Below, piece by piece: positions 23,040 to 33,888 of a DNA stretch of 64,000 bases. The notes below the pieces were generated by a model. The model saw only the letters and a list, made by a program, of their open reading frames with translations. It did no database searches and was not told the origin of the DNA. Origin of the DNA: Echiichthys vipera (Eukaryota > Chordata > Actinopteri > Perciformes > Trachinidae); NCBI GenBank assembly GCA_963691815.1, contig OY829661.1, positions 29,096,357 to 29,160,356 on the forward strand. Reading direction: 5' to 3'. Position numbers and translations under genes: made by a program. The first letter of the stretch is position 1. Each line of letters begins with the position of its first letter.

Positions 23040-23950
23040 CCCTGTGTAGTTATTTATTATTATTTTATCTATTTTCAGTCATTTTAAGTCCCTTTATTTC
23101 GGTTATGCATCTATTTTTTTTTAGATGTTTGACTCTTTCGTTTGGTCGTTCTGCATCATTCAGGCGGTTCTTTGTATAATTTTTTTGTCATTTTCACTTA
23201 TTTTACATCTATTTTCAGTCATTTTAAGTCTCTTTATTCCCGTTATTCATCTAATTTTAGATGTTTGACTCTTCTGTTTGGTCGTAACGCATCAATGGCG
23301 TAGTTCTTTGTATATTTTTAGTCATTTTGACTTATTTTGCATTTATTTTTCATCTATTTTGAGTCATTTTATTTCCGTTATGCATCTCTGAGGTGGTTCT
23401 CTGTCGTTTTTTTAGTCATTTAAAGTCTCTCGATTTTTCCGTTACGCATCTTTTTTTAAGATGTTTGACTCTTTCGTTCTGTCGTTTTGCATCATTGAGG
23501 CGGTTCTTTGTATATTTTTAGTCATTTTGAAGTTATTTCTCATCTATTTTAGTCATTTTAAGCCTCTTTATTCCGGTTATTCATCTATTTCTTTTAGATG
23601 TTTGACTCTTCTGTTTGGTCGTTTTGCATCATTGACGTTGTTCTTTGTATTTTTTTTGGTAATTTTCACTTGTTTTGTCATTTAAGTCTCTTTATTTCCG
23701 GGTGGTTTATTTTTTGAGGTGGTTCTTTGTATATTTTTAGTAATTTCTAGTTATTTTACATCTATTTTTAGTCATTTTAAGTCTCTTTACTTCGATTATG
23801 CATCTATTTTTTAGATGTTTGACTCTTCAGTTTGGTCGTTTTGCATCATTTACGTGGTTCTTTGTATATTTTCAGTCATTTTAAGTCTCTTTATTTCTGT
23901 TCTGCATCTCTGAGGTGGTTTTTTTAGTCCTGTTTTCATGTGAAATGTTT
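23040..23950. repeat. Degenerate T-rich repeat
   Basis: Diverged repeats of TTTAGTCATTTTAAGTCTCT, TTTAGATGTTTGACTCTT and GAGGTGGTTCTTTGTAT, about 100-180 bp apart. TTTTAGTCATTTT resembles the complementary strand of the 42-bp satellite, so this may be an ancient relative (inference). Confidence 0.65.
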
Positions 23951-24680
23951 TAATAAAGTACTTTTGTGGATTTATTTGTTTCTCTGGAACAAAAACAAAC
24001 AAACATTCATCTGCAGATCATTTCCTCAGTCATGGATCAGTTTGGCTCTAAAACGTTAGATGTGGAAAAATGACTCAATGCATGAATCAGTGACTGTTGA
24101 TCATGATCAGTTTCAGTGTCTCAGCTCCAGAATTCACCCCGTCATCACTGTCACGCGCGTTTAATGAATGACTCATCAAACATCTGTCACCTTCAACCAC
24201 ATCACTGTTTCAAAGTTTCATTTAGAGACAAAAACAAAGACGCACCGGCTTCTTCTTCTGCTCCTCCGGTGATCAGAGAGAGAGTGATCCCGGGAGCAGA
24301 CGCACGGACCCGGCAGCTCCCCGCGCGCAGCTGCTCAACACCAACACCAACAACCTCAGTCACGACCAATTAAACCCCCGCGAGCTCATTAACGCCGCTG
24401 CACGCGTCGCGCGCTCTCCTGCAGCTCAAGTGCGATTTCAACCTGTGGTTTTATCTGCAGGTGAAAATCACGGAGTGTCGGATCCGAAGCAGCTGAACGC
24501 GCCTGGTGTGTGTGCGTGTGTGTGTGTGTGTGTGAGCAGCGGAACAGCTGGAACATCCGTGTGAAAAACAAAGAGCCGCCGCCGGAGCTGCACTCACCTG
24601 TCCGGGCTGCCGCTGCTGTCTGTGTCCGCGTCCACACGGAGCTCTGTCTGCTGATGGTGCTCACTGCTCTGCACGGGCAG

Positions 24681-24722
<42 letters not shown>

Positions 24723-25110
24723 AGGAGAAGCAGCGCCGGAGGTCTGTGCAGTTTGGGAGCGGAGCGGCTGCGCAGTGGAAGCTGCTTTTCAACCTTTAGT
24801 TTTCAGAAAGGTTCGTTCCTGTGGGATCAGGTCTGCAGAGCGCAGCACGCTGCAGGGCTGATGAACCCCCCCCCCGCACACACCCAACAACCAGGAACTT
24901 TACTGGCATTTTATAATGAACAGAGATCAAATATCCATGGATGGATCAGGGGATGACCACAAACAGTCACAGAACAACTACAAACCAACAAAAATCACTA
25001 AAGAAAGAGCCAAAAACACCAAAAGAGGTGAAAAACAACTGAAAATGATCCAAAAAAGACACAAAACAACTACTAATGAGCAAAAATTACAATATGACTC
25101 AAAATGGACG
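23951..25110. other. Intergenic, microsatellites only
   Basis: No gene recognised. TG tracts lie at about 24507-24534 and 24682-24720. The 24240-24850 part is GC-rich and could be a CpG-island-like region, but no exon could be supported. Confidence 0.45.
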
Positions 25111-25114
25111 TAGA

Positions 25115-25165
25115 ATCACAATAAAAAGATGCAAAATGACTCAAAATAGATGCAAAATGATCCCA
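25115..25165 (+). repeat. 42-bp satellite fragment
   Basis: About one diverged unit (AAAAAGATGCAAAATGACTC, then AAAATAGATGCAAAATGA) at the border of the 40-bp array. Confidence 0.7.
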
Positions 25166-25185
25166 AAGAGAACAACTTGTGTCTC

Positions 25186-26397
25186 GTTCCTGCTCCGTGT
25201 GTGAACAGAGACGTGTGTTCTCCTGGTTCCTGCTCCGTGTGTGAACACAGACGTGCGTTCTCCTGGTTCCTGCTCCGTGTGTGAACACAGACGTGTGTTC
25301 TCCTGGTTCCTGCTCCGTGTTTGAACACAGACGTGCGTTCTCCTGGTTCCTGCTCCGTGTGTGAACACAGACGTGTGTTCTCCTGGTTCCTGCTCCGTGT
25401 GTGAACACAGACGTGTGTTCTCCTGGTTCCTGCTCCGTGTGTGAACACAGACGTGCGTTCTCCTGGTTCCTGCTCCGTGTGTGAACACAGACGTGTGTTC
25501 TCCTGGTTCCTGCTCCGTGTGTGAACACAGACGTGCGTTCTCCTGGTTCCTGCTCCGTGTGTGAACACAGACGTGTGTTCTCCTGGTTCCTGCTCCGTGT
25601 GTGAACACAGACGTGTGTTCTCCTGGTTCCTGCTCCGTGTGTGAACACAGACGTGCGTTCTCCTGGTTCCTGCTCCGTGTGTGAACACAGACGTGTGTTC
25701 TCCTGGTTCCTGCTCCGTGTGTGAACACAGACGTGTGTTCTCCTGGTTCCTGCTCCGTGTGTGAACACAGACGTGTGTTCTCCTGGTTCCTGCTCCGTGT
25801 GTGAACACAGACGTGTGTTCTCCTGGTTCCTGCTCCGTGTGTGAACACAGACGTGTGTTCTCCTGGTTCCTGCTCCGTGTGTGAACACAGACGTGTGTTC
25901 TCCTGGTTCCTGCTCCGTGTGTGAACACAGACGTGCGTTCTCCTGGTTCCTGCTCCGTGTGTGAACACAGACGTGTGTTCTCCTGGTTCCTGCTCCGTGT
26001 GTGAACACAGACGTGTGTTCTCCTGGTTCCTGCTCCGTGTGTGAACACAGACGTGCGTTCTCCTGGTTCCTGCTCCGTGTGTGAACACAGACGTGCGTTC
26101 TCCTGGTTCCTGCTCCGTGTGTGAACACAGACGTGTGTTCTCCTGGTTCCTGCTCCGTGTGTGAACACAGACGTGTGTTCTCCTGGTTCCTGCTCCGTGT
26201 GTGAACACAGACGTGTGTTCTCCTGGTTCCTGCTCCGTGTGTGAACACAGACGTGTGTTCTCCTGGTTCCTGCTCCGTGTGTGAACACAGACGTGTGTTC
26301 TCCTGGTTCCTGCTCCGTGTGTGAACACAGACGTGCGTTCTCCTGGTTCCTGCTCCGTGTGTGAACACAGACGTGCGTTCTCCTGGTTCCTGCTACG
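25186..26397. repeat. 40-bp minisatellite (about 30 units)
   Basis: Very homogeneous 40-bp units containing TCCTGGTTCCTGCTCCGTGT and GAACACAGACGTGTGTTC. Variation is almost confined to ACGTGTGTTC or ACGTGCGTTC. Each unit has a short dyad, GAACACA/TGTGTTC around GACG. The minus strand is stop-free in all three frames for about 1.2 kb, so very long open frames appear (for example 26432-25116). They have no start context or family resemblance and are treated as artefacts. Confidence 0.97.
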
Positions 26398-26424
26398 TAA
26401 CGTAAATGAGCTGCAGACGCAGAT

Positions 26425-26500
26425 GAATTCAATTCAGTTTTATTTACAGTGCCAAATCATAACAGCAGTTCTCTCAGGACACTTTACGGAGCAGGTAAAG
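26425..26500 (-). mobile_element. LINE 3'-tail fragment
   Basis: GAATTCAATTCAGTTTTATT followed by ACAGTGCCAAATCATAAC and CTCTCAGGACACTTTA is the complement of a common teleost LINE 3' end. The same tail, other strand, lies at 59628-59702. Confidence 0.7.
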
Positions 26501-26611
26501 ACCCAACAATTCCCCCGTAGAGTACGGTGGCGTTGGAAACCTTCACTATAACAGACAGGAACGTCAGACAGACCCAGCTCTGTGGAGGACGCACATCTGT
26601 CTGCACCGGAG

Positions 26612-26924
26612 GACCACGGCAGCAGGCACCACCACCATCAGCAGAGACCTACACACAGGACCAGGGCAGCAGGCACCACCACCATCAGCAGAGACCTGCA
26701 CACAGGACCACGGCAGCAGGCACCACCACCATCAGCAGAGACCTGCACACAGGACCACGGCAGCAGGCACCACCACCATCAGCAGAGACCTACACACAGG
26801 ACCACGGCAGCAGGCACCACCACCATCAGCAGAGACCTACACACAGGACCACGGCAGCAGGCACCACCACCATCAGCAGAGACCTGCACACAGGACCACA
26901 GCAGCAGGCACCACCACCATGATG
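26612..26924 (+). repeat. 47-bp minisatellite, array 1 (about 7 units)
   Basis: Units contain GGACCACGGCAGCAGGCACC and ACCACCATCAGCAGAGACCT. The inverted relative, about 10 units, lies at 40391-40854. Confidence 0.95.
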
Positions 26925-27650
26925 AGAACCTTTGAGTTGCAAAATTCTCCCGAAAAGCACGTGATTGTGTCGTCACGTGTAACCAGATGAACACGAACAC
27001 ACACACACACACACACTCACACACCCACCCCCCGTGAGAACTAAAGCCAGGTTGTGAAACTACATCTTCCTCTGCAGCAGCAGGAGACACAGAACGAACG
27101 CAGCGCTGATGTTTAATCATGCAAAGCTGCGTCTGACTCCACGCTTAATTAAATTAGTAAAACACATCAGCGCGCAGTGACTGGAGGCTTCAGGACGCAC
27201 GTTTACTCAAGTGCTGTGATTAAACACACTTTTCCTGCTGCCGCTCCACCACCTCTCTCTCTCTGCTCCACATTTATCTCACTGCTTTAGTTCGATTCCA
27301 CACAGAAAGCAACCGCTGGAGTCTCTTCTCTTCACTTCCTCAGCAGCTTAAAACGAAGCTGAGCTGCTTCTCATTTCCTCGTCCGTCCCACCTGAGTCGC
27401 ACCTTCAGGCTCCAGCTGCTGCTGCTCCGGACAAAAACCAATTAAAGACAAATAAAAACCAGGCGTGCTTCACCCAAAGTGATAGAGAGTGAAGTTTTTC
27501 ATTTGTTATTGTCGTGATTACATCAGGACGGCCCTCCTCTCCTTTTTAGTCTCTGTGCTTTTGTCTCCCTCTGTCTGTGTTTCCCTGGTGTGAGCTCGTT
27601 TCCCCGGCAGGTGCTTCTCGTTGGCACTGATCACCTGCCACTCTGTATAT
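26925..27650. other. Intergenic, no gene seen
   Basis: A short CA tract at about 26998-27016; otherwise unique-looking. Confidence 0.45.
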
Positions 27651-27653
27651 TAA

Positions 27654-28250
27654 GGGCGCCCTCCCACTGTGCCTCCGTCCCGTGCCCCGTGCTTTAGGGT
27701 CCTTGTCCCCCCCTCCAGGCCCGTTTGTACTCACACTACCTGGGCCTCGGAGAATGCTTCTTGCTGCCTATACGTCATCACGCCGTAACACGTCACACGC
27801 ATTGATGACGTCATGGCGATGCGTGGCTTTGTTTCCAGATCTTTCCGTAGACCTCAGAGTTTTTGTGCGTCTTGTCGACTGTGTTTGAATCTTTTCATCG
27901 ACCAAATCTGCAGTAAACACTCCACCTCCGCATCACACCAACGTGAACCTTTCACCGCCATTGTTTGAAATGTCCGCGCATGGTCCCTCCTTCTTTTTTC
28001 TACGTCCCAACAGGCGCACAGGAAATGACCCCAGAGCCGCCGTAGGCCTCGTGCTCGTACACGTGCGCACGCTCGTGCTCGTACACGTGCAAACGTGCTT
28101 TACTAAAGCCCACCTCTCCCAAACGGGCCGTGGACGGCAAGCGTGCCGCTCCTAGACGTGGTACGGTTGCACTCACACTGGTCAAAGGAACCAGACTTTA
28201 GCCGTGAGACGTGCTGGGGCACGGGACGGAGGCACAGTGGGAGGGCGCCC
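27654..28250 (-). mobile_element. Harbinger-like MITE, full length (copy d)
   Basis: A 597-bp element with terminal inverted repeats GGGCGCCCTCCCACTGTG...CACAGTGGGAGGGCGCCC, continuing into CCTCCGTCCCGTGCCCC and its complement. The left flank TAA fits a TWA target; the right flank is TCA, one mismatch. The minus strand contains the damaged Myb/SANT-like frame beginning near 27962. It carries no transposase. TWA duplications plus a Myb-like remnant identify PIF/Harbinger (inference from family hallmarks). Confidence 0.9.
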
Positions 28251-28946
28251 TCAGCCTCCGTGTTGATAAGGAGGCTGTATCATCCTACTCCTTTTCTAAC
28301 ACGTTAGCCTTAATTTGTTATTTCTCAATTTATTTACATGTTCGAAATAAGAAATTCCCACACTCTGGGGTGTCTGTGAACGTGTCTGATTGGAAATATA
28401 ACCACCACCATTTATTTATGACACATTTAACATCGTGTTACATTTAAAAACAAGCCGAGTCAGGAAGCCCCAAGGGCCGGTCACCTCTCAGTGTGTGTGT
28501 GTGTGTGTGTGTGTGCGTGTGTGTCATCAGATGCCACTTGTGATCCTCCTCAGACGTAAAGCCGCTCAGTCGTTCCAATCACGCTCACAAATGAGCTGAA
28601 GTGAGTGAGTCAGGAGCTCAGGCAGACAAACAGCACGGGAGAGGATCTGCAGACGCCGCGGCGCTCCTGACCGACTCGGAGCAATTTGCTGCGATAATGA
28701 GTTTCAGAAATCTCTGAGATGAAGAGAGAAGGAAGCCGGGTGAGAGAGGCTGTTGGAGGCGGAGGCAGAAGGACGTGACTTAGGCTGTTTGTCCAGGATC
28801 ACGAGTCCGAGCCTCGAGACGAGAGCTGCACTTCAACACGTCCGTTCTTACGATGATAATTAGTTTCACTCTGCTCTCAACAGACGCCGTCAGCTGATGT
28901 TTCTGTGGCGTCCGTGTTTAGATGACTAAAGCAGACGATTAAGCTC
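28251..28946. other. Intergenic, no gene seen
   Basis: A TG tract lies at 28493-28524. A single degenerate 26-bp-family unit sits at about 28917-28940, directly before the next MITE copy. Confidence 0.5.
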
Positions 28947-29420
28947 CCCGTTTGGGAGAGGTGGGCTTTAGTAAAGCACGTTTGCACATGTACGAGCACG
29001 AGCGTGCACACGTGTACGAGCACGAGGCCTACGGTGGTTCTGAGGTCATTTCCTGTGCGCCTGTTGGGACGTAGAAAAAAGAAGGAGGGACCATGCGCGG
29101 ACATTTCAAACAATGGCGGTGAAAGGTTCACGTTGGTGTGATGCGGAGGTGGAGTGTTTACTGCAGATTTGGTCGATGAAAAGATTCAAAAACAGTCGAC
29201 AAGACGCACAAAAACTCCGAGGTCTACGGAAAGATCTGGAAACAAAGCCACGCATCGCCATGACGTCATCAATGCGTGTGACGTGTTACGGCGTGATGAC
29301 GTAAAGGCAGCAAGAAGCATTCTCCGAGGCCCAGGTAGTGTGAGTACAAACGGGCCTGGAGGGGGGGACAAGGACCCTAAAGCACGGGGCACGGGACGGA
29401 GGCACAGTGGGAGGGCGCTC
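28947..29420 (+). mobile_element. Harbinger-like MITE, left-truncated (copy e)
   Basis: Starts inside the family at CCCGTTTGGGAGAGGTGGG and ends with GTGGGAGGGCGCTC followed by TAA. It carries the Myb-like frame from ATG at 29113 (KGSRWCDAEVECLLQIWS). The +1 frame continues with DEKIQKQ, so a frameshift separates two parts of the ancestral domain. Confidence 0.88.
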
Positions 29421-30681
29421 TAAATGACTTGGTTCAGATCAGATAAAGGTGGTTTGTCTCAATTCTTCCAGGACTTGAACACCGGTCCTCCAGGTCAGAG
29501 TCCTGAGTTTTGAATCCCAGTGTGTTATTGTATCTGCAGAGACCTGAGTCTGCCCGATGGTGACAGAGAATTTACCTTCTGCAGCTTCAACTTGTTTAAA
29601 TGAACGAACGCTGAGTGCCAGAAAAGAGTGGGCTCTCTCTCACAGCACAACAGGAATTTAATGGTCCTGGATCAGGGCGATGCGCCGCACAGTGCCACCG
29701 ATGATGACCCGCGTGTGACGGTACATACCTACCATCACAGCCCAGTTCCCAGATCGTTCCAGCTCCTCACAGGGATTCAAACATGAGGCGGGCCAAGAGT
29801 CTTTTGCACCAACCTCTTAACTCAAAGCATCGTGGAGAAGCTACAGTAACGTCCAAAAATGACGTGATGTCTGAAACGCTAAAGCAGTAAAAACCAGACT
29901 CATCGAAGGGATTGAAAGTGTATTGAAAGTGTGAATATTGACACAAAAGCTCACCTCTCTGTGGAGACCAGGAGCAACACGGCACAGGACTCGAGGTGGA
30001 AGAGAGGGATGAGGAGGGGGAGATTTATTCCCTCCTTCTTCCTCTGGGGTTTCTGCTGTGAATCGGTTTTAAAGGTCACAGGAGATAAGAGCAGAAAAGG
30101 GACGGCTGATGTTAGATGAGATGGCCTCAGTGCAGATCTCCACGGACAGTCCTCCTCGCTGGCGTCCGCGTGACTCTGACTGTTATCTCCTCCCGCTCCG
30201 GTCCTCCATCACGGCTTATCTCCTCACATCTCAGGCTAAACATTTTTCATTTCCGGCCCGGCGTCTGCAGGAATTGTGCTCATCGTGATTTATGTCCAGA
30301 GCTAATGCAGGAAGTAGCGTGTCCTTTATGTCGGCAAATGCTGTAGTTTAGCACCCATCAGACATGTGGACGTCATCACTGCTTCAACTGCATCGGCACT
30401 CAAACACCTTTCAACAGCGTCAACAGAGAGTGGAGCAACTTTTACTGTGAGGAAATGAAAATGGAGATCAGTAACTGTTTAAAGACGTCTTCACCTGACA
30501 TCACTCGGCCTCAGTCACTGATAAATATAATTCATATCCAAAGATTTAACACTGGACCAAGATCACGTCTGTAACAAAGAAGGAAATCAGGTCACGTGGA
30601 CTAAGAGCAGCAAGATACACGTGGGGAGGAGGGTCCAAGACTCAGGACTCTGACCTGGAGGACTAAACTTAACCGTCTCCT
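29421..30681. other. Intergenic, possible RING-like relic
   Basis: No intact gene. Around 30275-30430 on the plus strand, conceptual translation gives CPLCRQML, a stop codon, then THQTCGRHHCFNCIG. The spacing resembles a RING finger (C-x2-C, then C-x-H-x2-C-x2-C with the usual His shifted). It could be a decayed domain or chance. Confidence 0.3.
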
Positions 30682-30684
30682 TTA

Positions 30685-31063
30685 AGGAGGCCCTCCAACT
30701 GTTCCTCCGTCCCGTGCCCCGTGCTTTAGGGTCCTTGTCCCCCCCTCCAGGCCCGTTTGTACTCACACTACCTGGGCCTCGGAGAATGCTTCTTGCTGCC
30801 TATACGTCATCACGCCGTAACACGTCACACGCATTGATTGATTGACCTCAGAACCGCCGTAGGCCTCGTGCTCGTACACGTGCGCACGCTCGTGCTCGTA
30901 CACATGCAAACGTGCTTTACTAAAGCCCACCTCTCCCAAACGGGCCGTGGACGGCAAGCGTGCCGCTCCTAGACGTGGTACGGTTGCACTCACACTGGTC
31001 AAAGGAACCAGACTTTAGCCGTGAGACATGCTGGGGCATGATACGGAGGCACAGTGTGAGCCC
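30685..31063 (-). mobile_element. Harbinger-like MITE inserted in a 26-bp satellite unit (copy f)
   Basis: Internally deleted copy flanked by perfect TTA duplications (30682-30684 and 31064-31066). Left flank AACTTAACCGTCTCCT and right flank GTCGTCTAAACTTA join through one TTA to make a normal unit of the 26-bp family. The insertion point is therefore exact. Confidence 0.9.
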
Positions 31064-31080
31064 TTAGTCGTCTAAACTTA

Positions 31081-31715
31081 CAGTAGTTTTCTACCTTCTT
31101 CACGTGGACCCCCCTGAGACGCAGCCTGGTGGAGCTGGTGGAGCTGGTGGAGCTGCCGCAGACAGCTGCTCTCTGGCGTTGTGCTCTGGTTCAGTCTCCT
31201 CTGAAACGTGAAAGGCTGAGAGGATGTGGTCTTAGTCAGCCAGCTGCCTGTAATGGAGGACCTGCAGGGAGCTCGGGGGAACACGGACACCTGTCTGACT
31301 CTCTGGCCTCTGGAAGACGTCCTGAACGCATCAGCGAGGCAACATCTGCCTCCGCAGAGCTCCCTGACGTCACGCTGTACGAGCAGCCAGCCTCAGCCCT
31401 CCTGGCGTTTCTGTTCAGTGCACGATTTTAGGAAACACGCTCGTCTTTAACTTAGCGTCGGTTTGAGTGTCTCCGTGTGTTTAATGTATCCTCAGAGCTG
31501 TGATGTGGTTGCCATGACAGCTGCAGAGTGGAATCGTTCACACGCACCGGAGCCAGCGTTCGGTCTCATTAATGAACTTAATGAGAGTCATCACGCTGCT
31601 CATTAAGAGGCTGTTAATCACGGCTGCACATCCTCCACCCGCGTGCTCACCGCAACGTTAATGACGTGGAGCCGCCAACAACCAGGGTTACACAGGTGAG
31701 ACCCTGAGGCAACTA
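31081..31715. other. Intergenic, no gene seen
   Basis: Short GGAGCTGGT triplication at 31128-31153. No exon recognised. Confidence 0.45.
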
Positions 31716-31717
31716 CA

Positions 31718-32262
31718 GGTGACCGTTAAGTTTAGACGACTAAAGGAGACGGTTAAGTTTAGTCACTAAAGGAGACGGTTAAGTTTAGTCACTAAAGGAG
31801 ACGGTTAAGTTTAGACAACTAAAGGAGACGGTTAAGTTTAGTCTCTAAAGGAGACGGTTAAGTTTAGTCACTAAAGGAGACGGTTAAGTTTAGGCGACTA
31901 AAGGAGACGGTTAAGTTTAGACACTAAAGGAGACGGTTAAGTTTAGTCTCTAAAGGAGACGGTTAAGTTTAGTCTCTAAAGGAGACGGTTAAGTTTAGTC
32001 TCTAAAGGAGACGGTTAAGTTTAGTCTCTAAAGGAGACGGTTAAGTTTAGACACTAAAGGTGACGGTTAAGTTTAGACGACTAAAGGAGACGGTTAAGTT
32101 TAGACGACTAAAGGAGACGGTTAAGTTTAGACGACTAAAGGAGACGGTTAAGTTTAGACGACTAAAGGTGACGGTTAAGTTTAGACACTAAAGGTGACGG
32201 TTAAGTTTAGTCACTAAAGGAGACGGTTAAGTGTAGACTCTAAAGGTGACGGTTAAGTGTGC
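31718..32262 (+). repeat. 26-bp minisatellite family, block 3 (about 21 units)
   Basis: Tandem AAAGGAGACGGTTAAGTTTA plus a variable 4-7 bp joint (GACGACT, GACACT, GTCACT, GTCTCT), so unit length alternates between about 25 and 27. The inverted counterpart is at 45205-45850. Confidence 0.96.
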
Positions 32263-32849
32263 ATTAACTCATCTCTATAAGTGGTTTGCAGCTGTTTCCT
32301 TCAGTTGTAATCAGCTCGGTTGCTGCGTGTGGACGTCATCTCTGGCCTTGAGCGTGGCTCCTCTCGTGCGTCTTTACTGCAGAGTGAATATTTTTCTTTA
32401 GTCCAGTTTAACCCAAAGTATTTATTCATCAGCTCGTCCTTTGGCCTCTGCTGGAGCTGTGATTGAGTCTTTCCCGTCCTCTTCATTGGAAACAAACTTT
32501 CTACCTTTGATTGCAGATAGCAGCAGTGTTAAGATGCTACGCTTTGCTCCACCACGTGTTCGTGTGCTGCATTCATGTTGTTTACATTTCTATGAGAGGA
32601 CGCTGTCGTGTCTTTTCACACACGTTCATTTCAGGGACGACCAAACACAAGTGAAAGGGAACTGAGGGGCCACGTGTGTCCTGGTTGAGTCGCCTATAAA
32701 CACGTTTTACAGGCTGGGAACACGACGGCCGGGTCGGGTTACACTATGAATCAGAACCGTCTTATTAGATAAAAGCCCATTGGTCTATGTGACATTTGCA
32801 TAACTGACATTAATAACTCAAAGAGGTTTGATAATGTGTCAGGAGTGAA
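32263..32849. other. Intergenic, no gene seen
   Basis: No exon or transposon end recognised. Confidence 0.45.
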
Positions 32850-33633
32850 CTCTTAAAGTGAGTCCCAGGGTCTTTTTCAGCACTTTCATACATCCAATAA
32901 ACCATGGAGACATCTATTAAGGTAGAAATCCAGGAGAGATGCTAACAGGTAGATGTGGCTAACAGTGATTAGCTCGGGGCAGCACGGTGAAGGCATTCAA
33001 AGGTCTTTTTTAACCACTAATGCTGCTGAAAATAACAGCAAACCTCTGCAGCAGCATGAGAAGAGTCCCTACACACACAACAAAGCGTCATCAGCGTAGT
33101 TAGTGAAGCCAGAGTTTATTAAAGAGTGTTTTAAAGACTTACCTACTGGCCCCTGTACCAGCTCCTCTCATAGTAAAGTCCATTACAGTGGAAGGAGCCC
33201 ATTGCTGCTTTGTTTTGTGTGTGTAGGGACTCTTCTCATGCTGCTGCAGAGGTTTGCTGTTATTTTCAGCAGCATTAGTGGTTAAATAAAGGCGTCAATT
33301 AATAGTTACAAATGTGACCAAAGAAAGTGCTTAAATGTGACTTTTGTTTCTGCAGCTTTCACTAAGAAGAGAGAAAGATGCAAAACCACCACAAAAAGAT
33401 GCAAAACCACCACAAAAAGATACAAAACCACCACAAAAAGATACAAAACCACCACAAAAAGATACAAAACCAACACAAAAAGATACAAAACCAACACAAA
33501 AAGATACAAAACCACCACAAAAAGATACAAAACCACCACAAAAAGATGCAAAACCACCACAAAAAGATGCAAAACCACCACAAAAAGATACAAAACCACC
33601 AACAGCTTCACTAACTACGCTGATGCTGCTTTG

Positions 33634-33698
<65 letters not shown>

Positions 33699-33888
33699 GG
33701 GACTCTTCTCATGCTGCTGCAGAGGTTTGCTGTTATTTTCAGCAGCATTAGTGGTTAAAAAAGACCTTTGAATGCCTTCACCGTACTGCCCTGAGCTAAC
33801 CACTGTTAGCCACGTCCGGCTGTTAGCATCTCTCCTGGATGTCTCCGTTAATAGTTGTTAAACGATCTTACGCCGGAATGAAACTTCC
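32850..33888. mobile_element. Foldback element, expanded copy carrying a satellite
   Basis: The left arm (about 32850-33075) and right arm (about 33700-33888) are inverted repeats of each other. Arms share GAAGGCATTCAAAGGTC, AACCACTAATGCTGCTG and CTCTGCAGCAGCATGAGAAG with complements. A compact copy lies at 46741-47268. Here the centre is enlarged by a partial inner duplication, a 21-bp satellite (33375-33605) and a TG tract (33637-33696). No coding capacity supported. Confidence 0.82.
33375..33605 (+). repeat. 21-bp satellite (half-unit of the 42-bp satellite)
   Basis: Eleven tandem copies of GATRCAAAACCACCACAAAA+A. This is only the CCACCAC half of the 42-bp unit; the CTAAAAATA half is absent. 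Confidence 0.95.

Noticed and set aside
25073..26432. Open frames of 395-438 codons on the minus strand
   Set aside because: They are translations of the 40-bp minisatellite in three phases. No domain, no codon bias and no credible start context.
33103..33285. 60-codon frame beginning MKPEFIKECFKDL
   Set aside because: Lies in the centre of the foldback element and is repeated at 46900-47000 as part of that non-coding element.
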